DNA of 13,949 nt from Clostridia bacterium (lineage in GTDB: Bacteria > Bacillota > Clostridia > Christensenellales > CAG-138), in the NCBI GenBank assembly GCA_030530185.1, contig JAUMVL010000026.1, forward strand, positions 1 to 13,949, written 5' to 3'. A program made the position numbers and the translations under genes. The stretch's first letter is position 1; each line of letters begins with the position of its first letter. Below, one piece after another: positions 13,739 to 13,949 of the stretch. The notes below the pieces were generated by a model. It worked only from the letters and a program-made list of their open reading frames with translations, had not been told where the DNA came from and searched no databases.

Positions 13739-13925
13739 GCAGAAAGCGCGTGCAACTTACGAGCATCTGATGAACATGACCGACAACGTACAGCTGCTCG
13801 AACCGCTGGCGTTCTTGCGCGAACGCGAGATTGTACACTATCAACGCTTCGGCGAGTGCCTCGAGATTGTGCAGGCCATTCAAAACGGCAGACCGAATCC
13901 CGGCTGCCGCTGCCGAAATCGGTGA
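13731..13925 (+). pseudogene. cotJC: CotJC spore-coat / manganese catalase-like protein, 3' part
   Basis: Sixty-four codons to the TGA read AAEQKARATYEHLMNMTDNV, then PLAFLREREIVHYQRFGECL, and end with a short Cys-rich tail (NPGCRCRNR). EREIVHYQRFGE is the C-terminal metal-ligand helix (Glu and His) of the dimanganese catalase/CotJC family. CotJC is a spore inner-coat protein of about 190 residues, so roughly the first two thirds are missing. The frame begins exactly at the recombinase junction, with a stop upstream in frame at 13716. The 5' part is not in the window. Expression should be lost while the element is in place, unless excision restores the gene. Confidence 0.88.
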
Positions 13926-13949
13926 TGCGTAAAAGGACTGTCGGGAACT

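Overview
The window looks like a piece of the accessory genome of a spore-forming, gut-type Clostridia (Bacillota; Oscillospiraceae-like is my best guess). The reasons are moderate GC, Shine-Dalgarno sites of the AGGAGG type, a broken spore-coat gene (cotJC) at the right edge, and clostridial-style integrative/mobilizable element genes. The genus cannot be fixed from the sequence alone.

Positions 1-7933 hold a complete type I-C CRISPR-Cas locus, all read on the minus strand. A strong promoter (about 7904-7933) drives cas3, cas5c, cas8c, cas7, cas4, cas1 and cas2. These are followed by the leader and the array, which runs off the left edge; three identical 33-nt repeats are visible. Gene spacing is tight: overlaps of 4 and 16 nt, and gaps of 1, 3, 9 and 20 nt. 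Inside the 3' end of cas8c there is a full Shine-Dalgarno sequence and an in-frame ATG. They would give a separate small subunit, Cas11c, of 123 residues. Cas3, Cas5c, Cas7, Cas8c and Cas11c would make the interference machinery, and Cas1, Cas2 and Cas4 would acquire spacers.

Positions 7934-9308 are a scar zone. It holds an unidentified coding scrap, a C-terminal HipA fragment, and the frameshifted tail of a large serine recombinase. Next comes the last 38 codons of an RCC1-repeat protein gene, then about 270 bp without genes. The recombinase tail and RCC1 fragment look like the right-hand junction of an old, mostly deleted integrated element.

Positions 9309-10068 are a phd-doc type II toxin-antitoxin operon with its own promoter and terminator. 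Positions 10089-10380 are a non-coding stretch dense in hairpins.

Positions 10382-13730 are the body of a small integrative/mobilizable element. It carries tiny ORFs, an HTH (DUF6017-like) replication-type protein, a candidate oriT, mobC, two coupled micro-ORFs where a relaxase would be expected, and an intact 517-residue serine recombinase. The recombinase ends exactly 42 nt before the 3' third of cotJC. The old recombinase tail also ends exactly 42 nt before its target-gene fragment, and both target fragments begin with the same 8 bases. The two places therefore appear to be attachment junctions of related recombinases in different genes. The left end of the cotJC-inserted element (the 5' part of cotJC) is not in the window, so the CRISPR locus and the toxin-antitoxin pair could lie inside a larger or composite element. 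That last point is inference.
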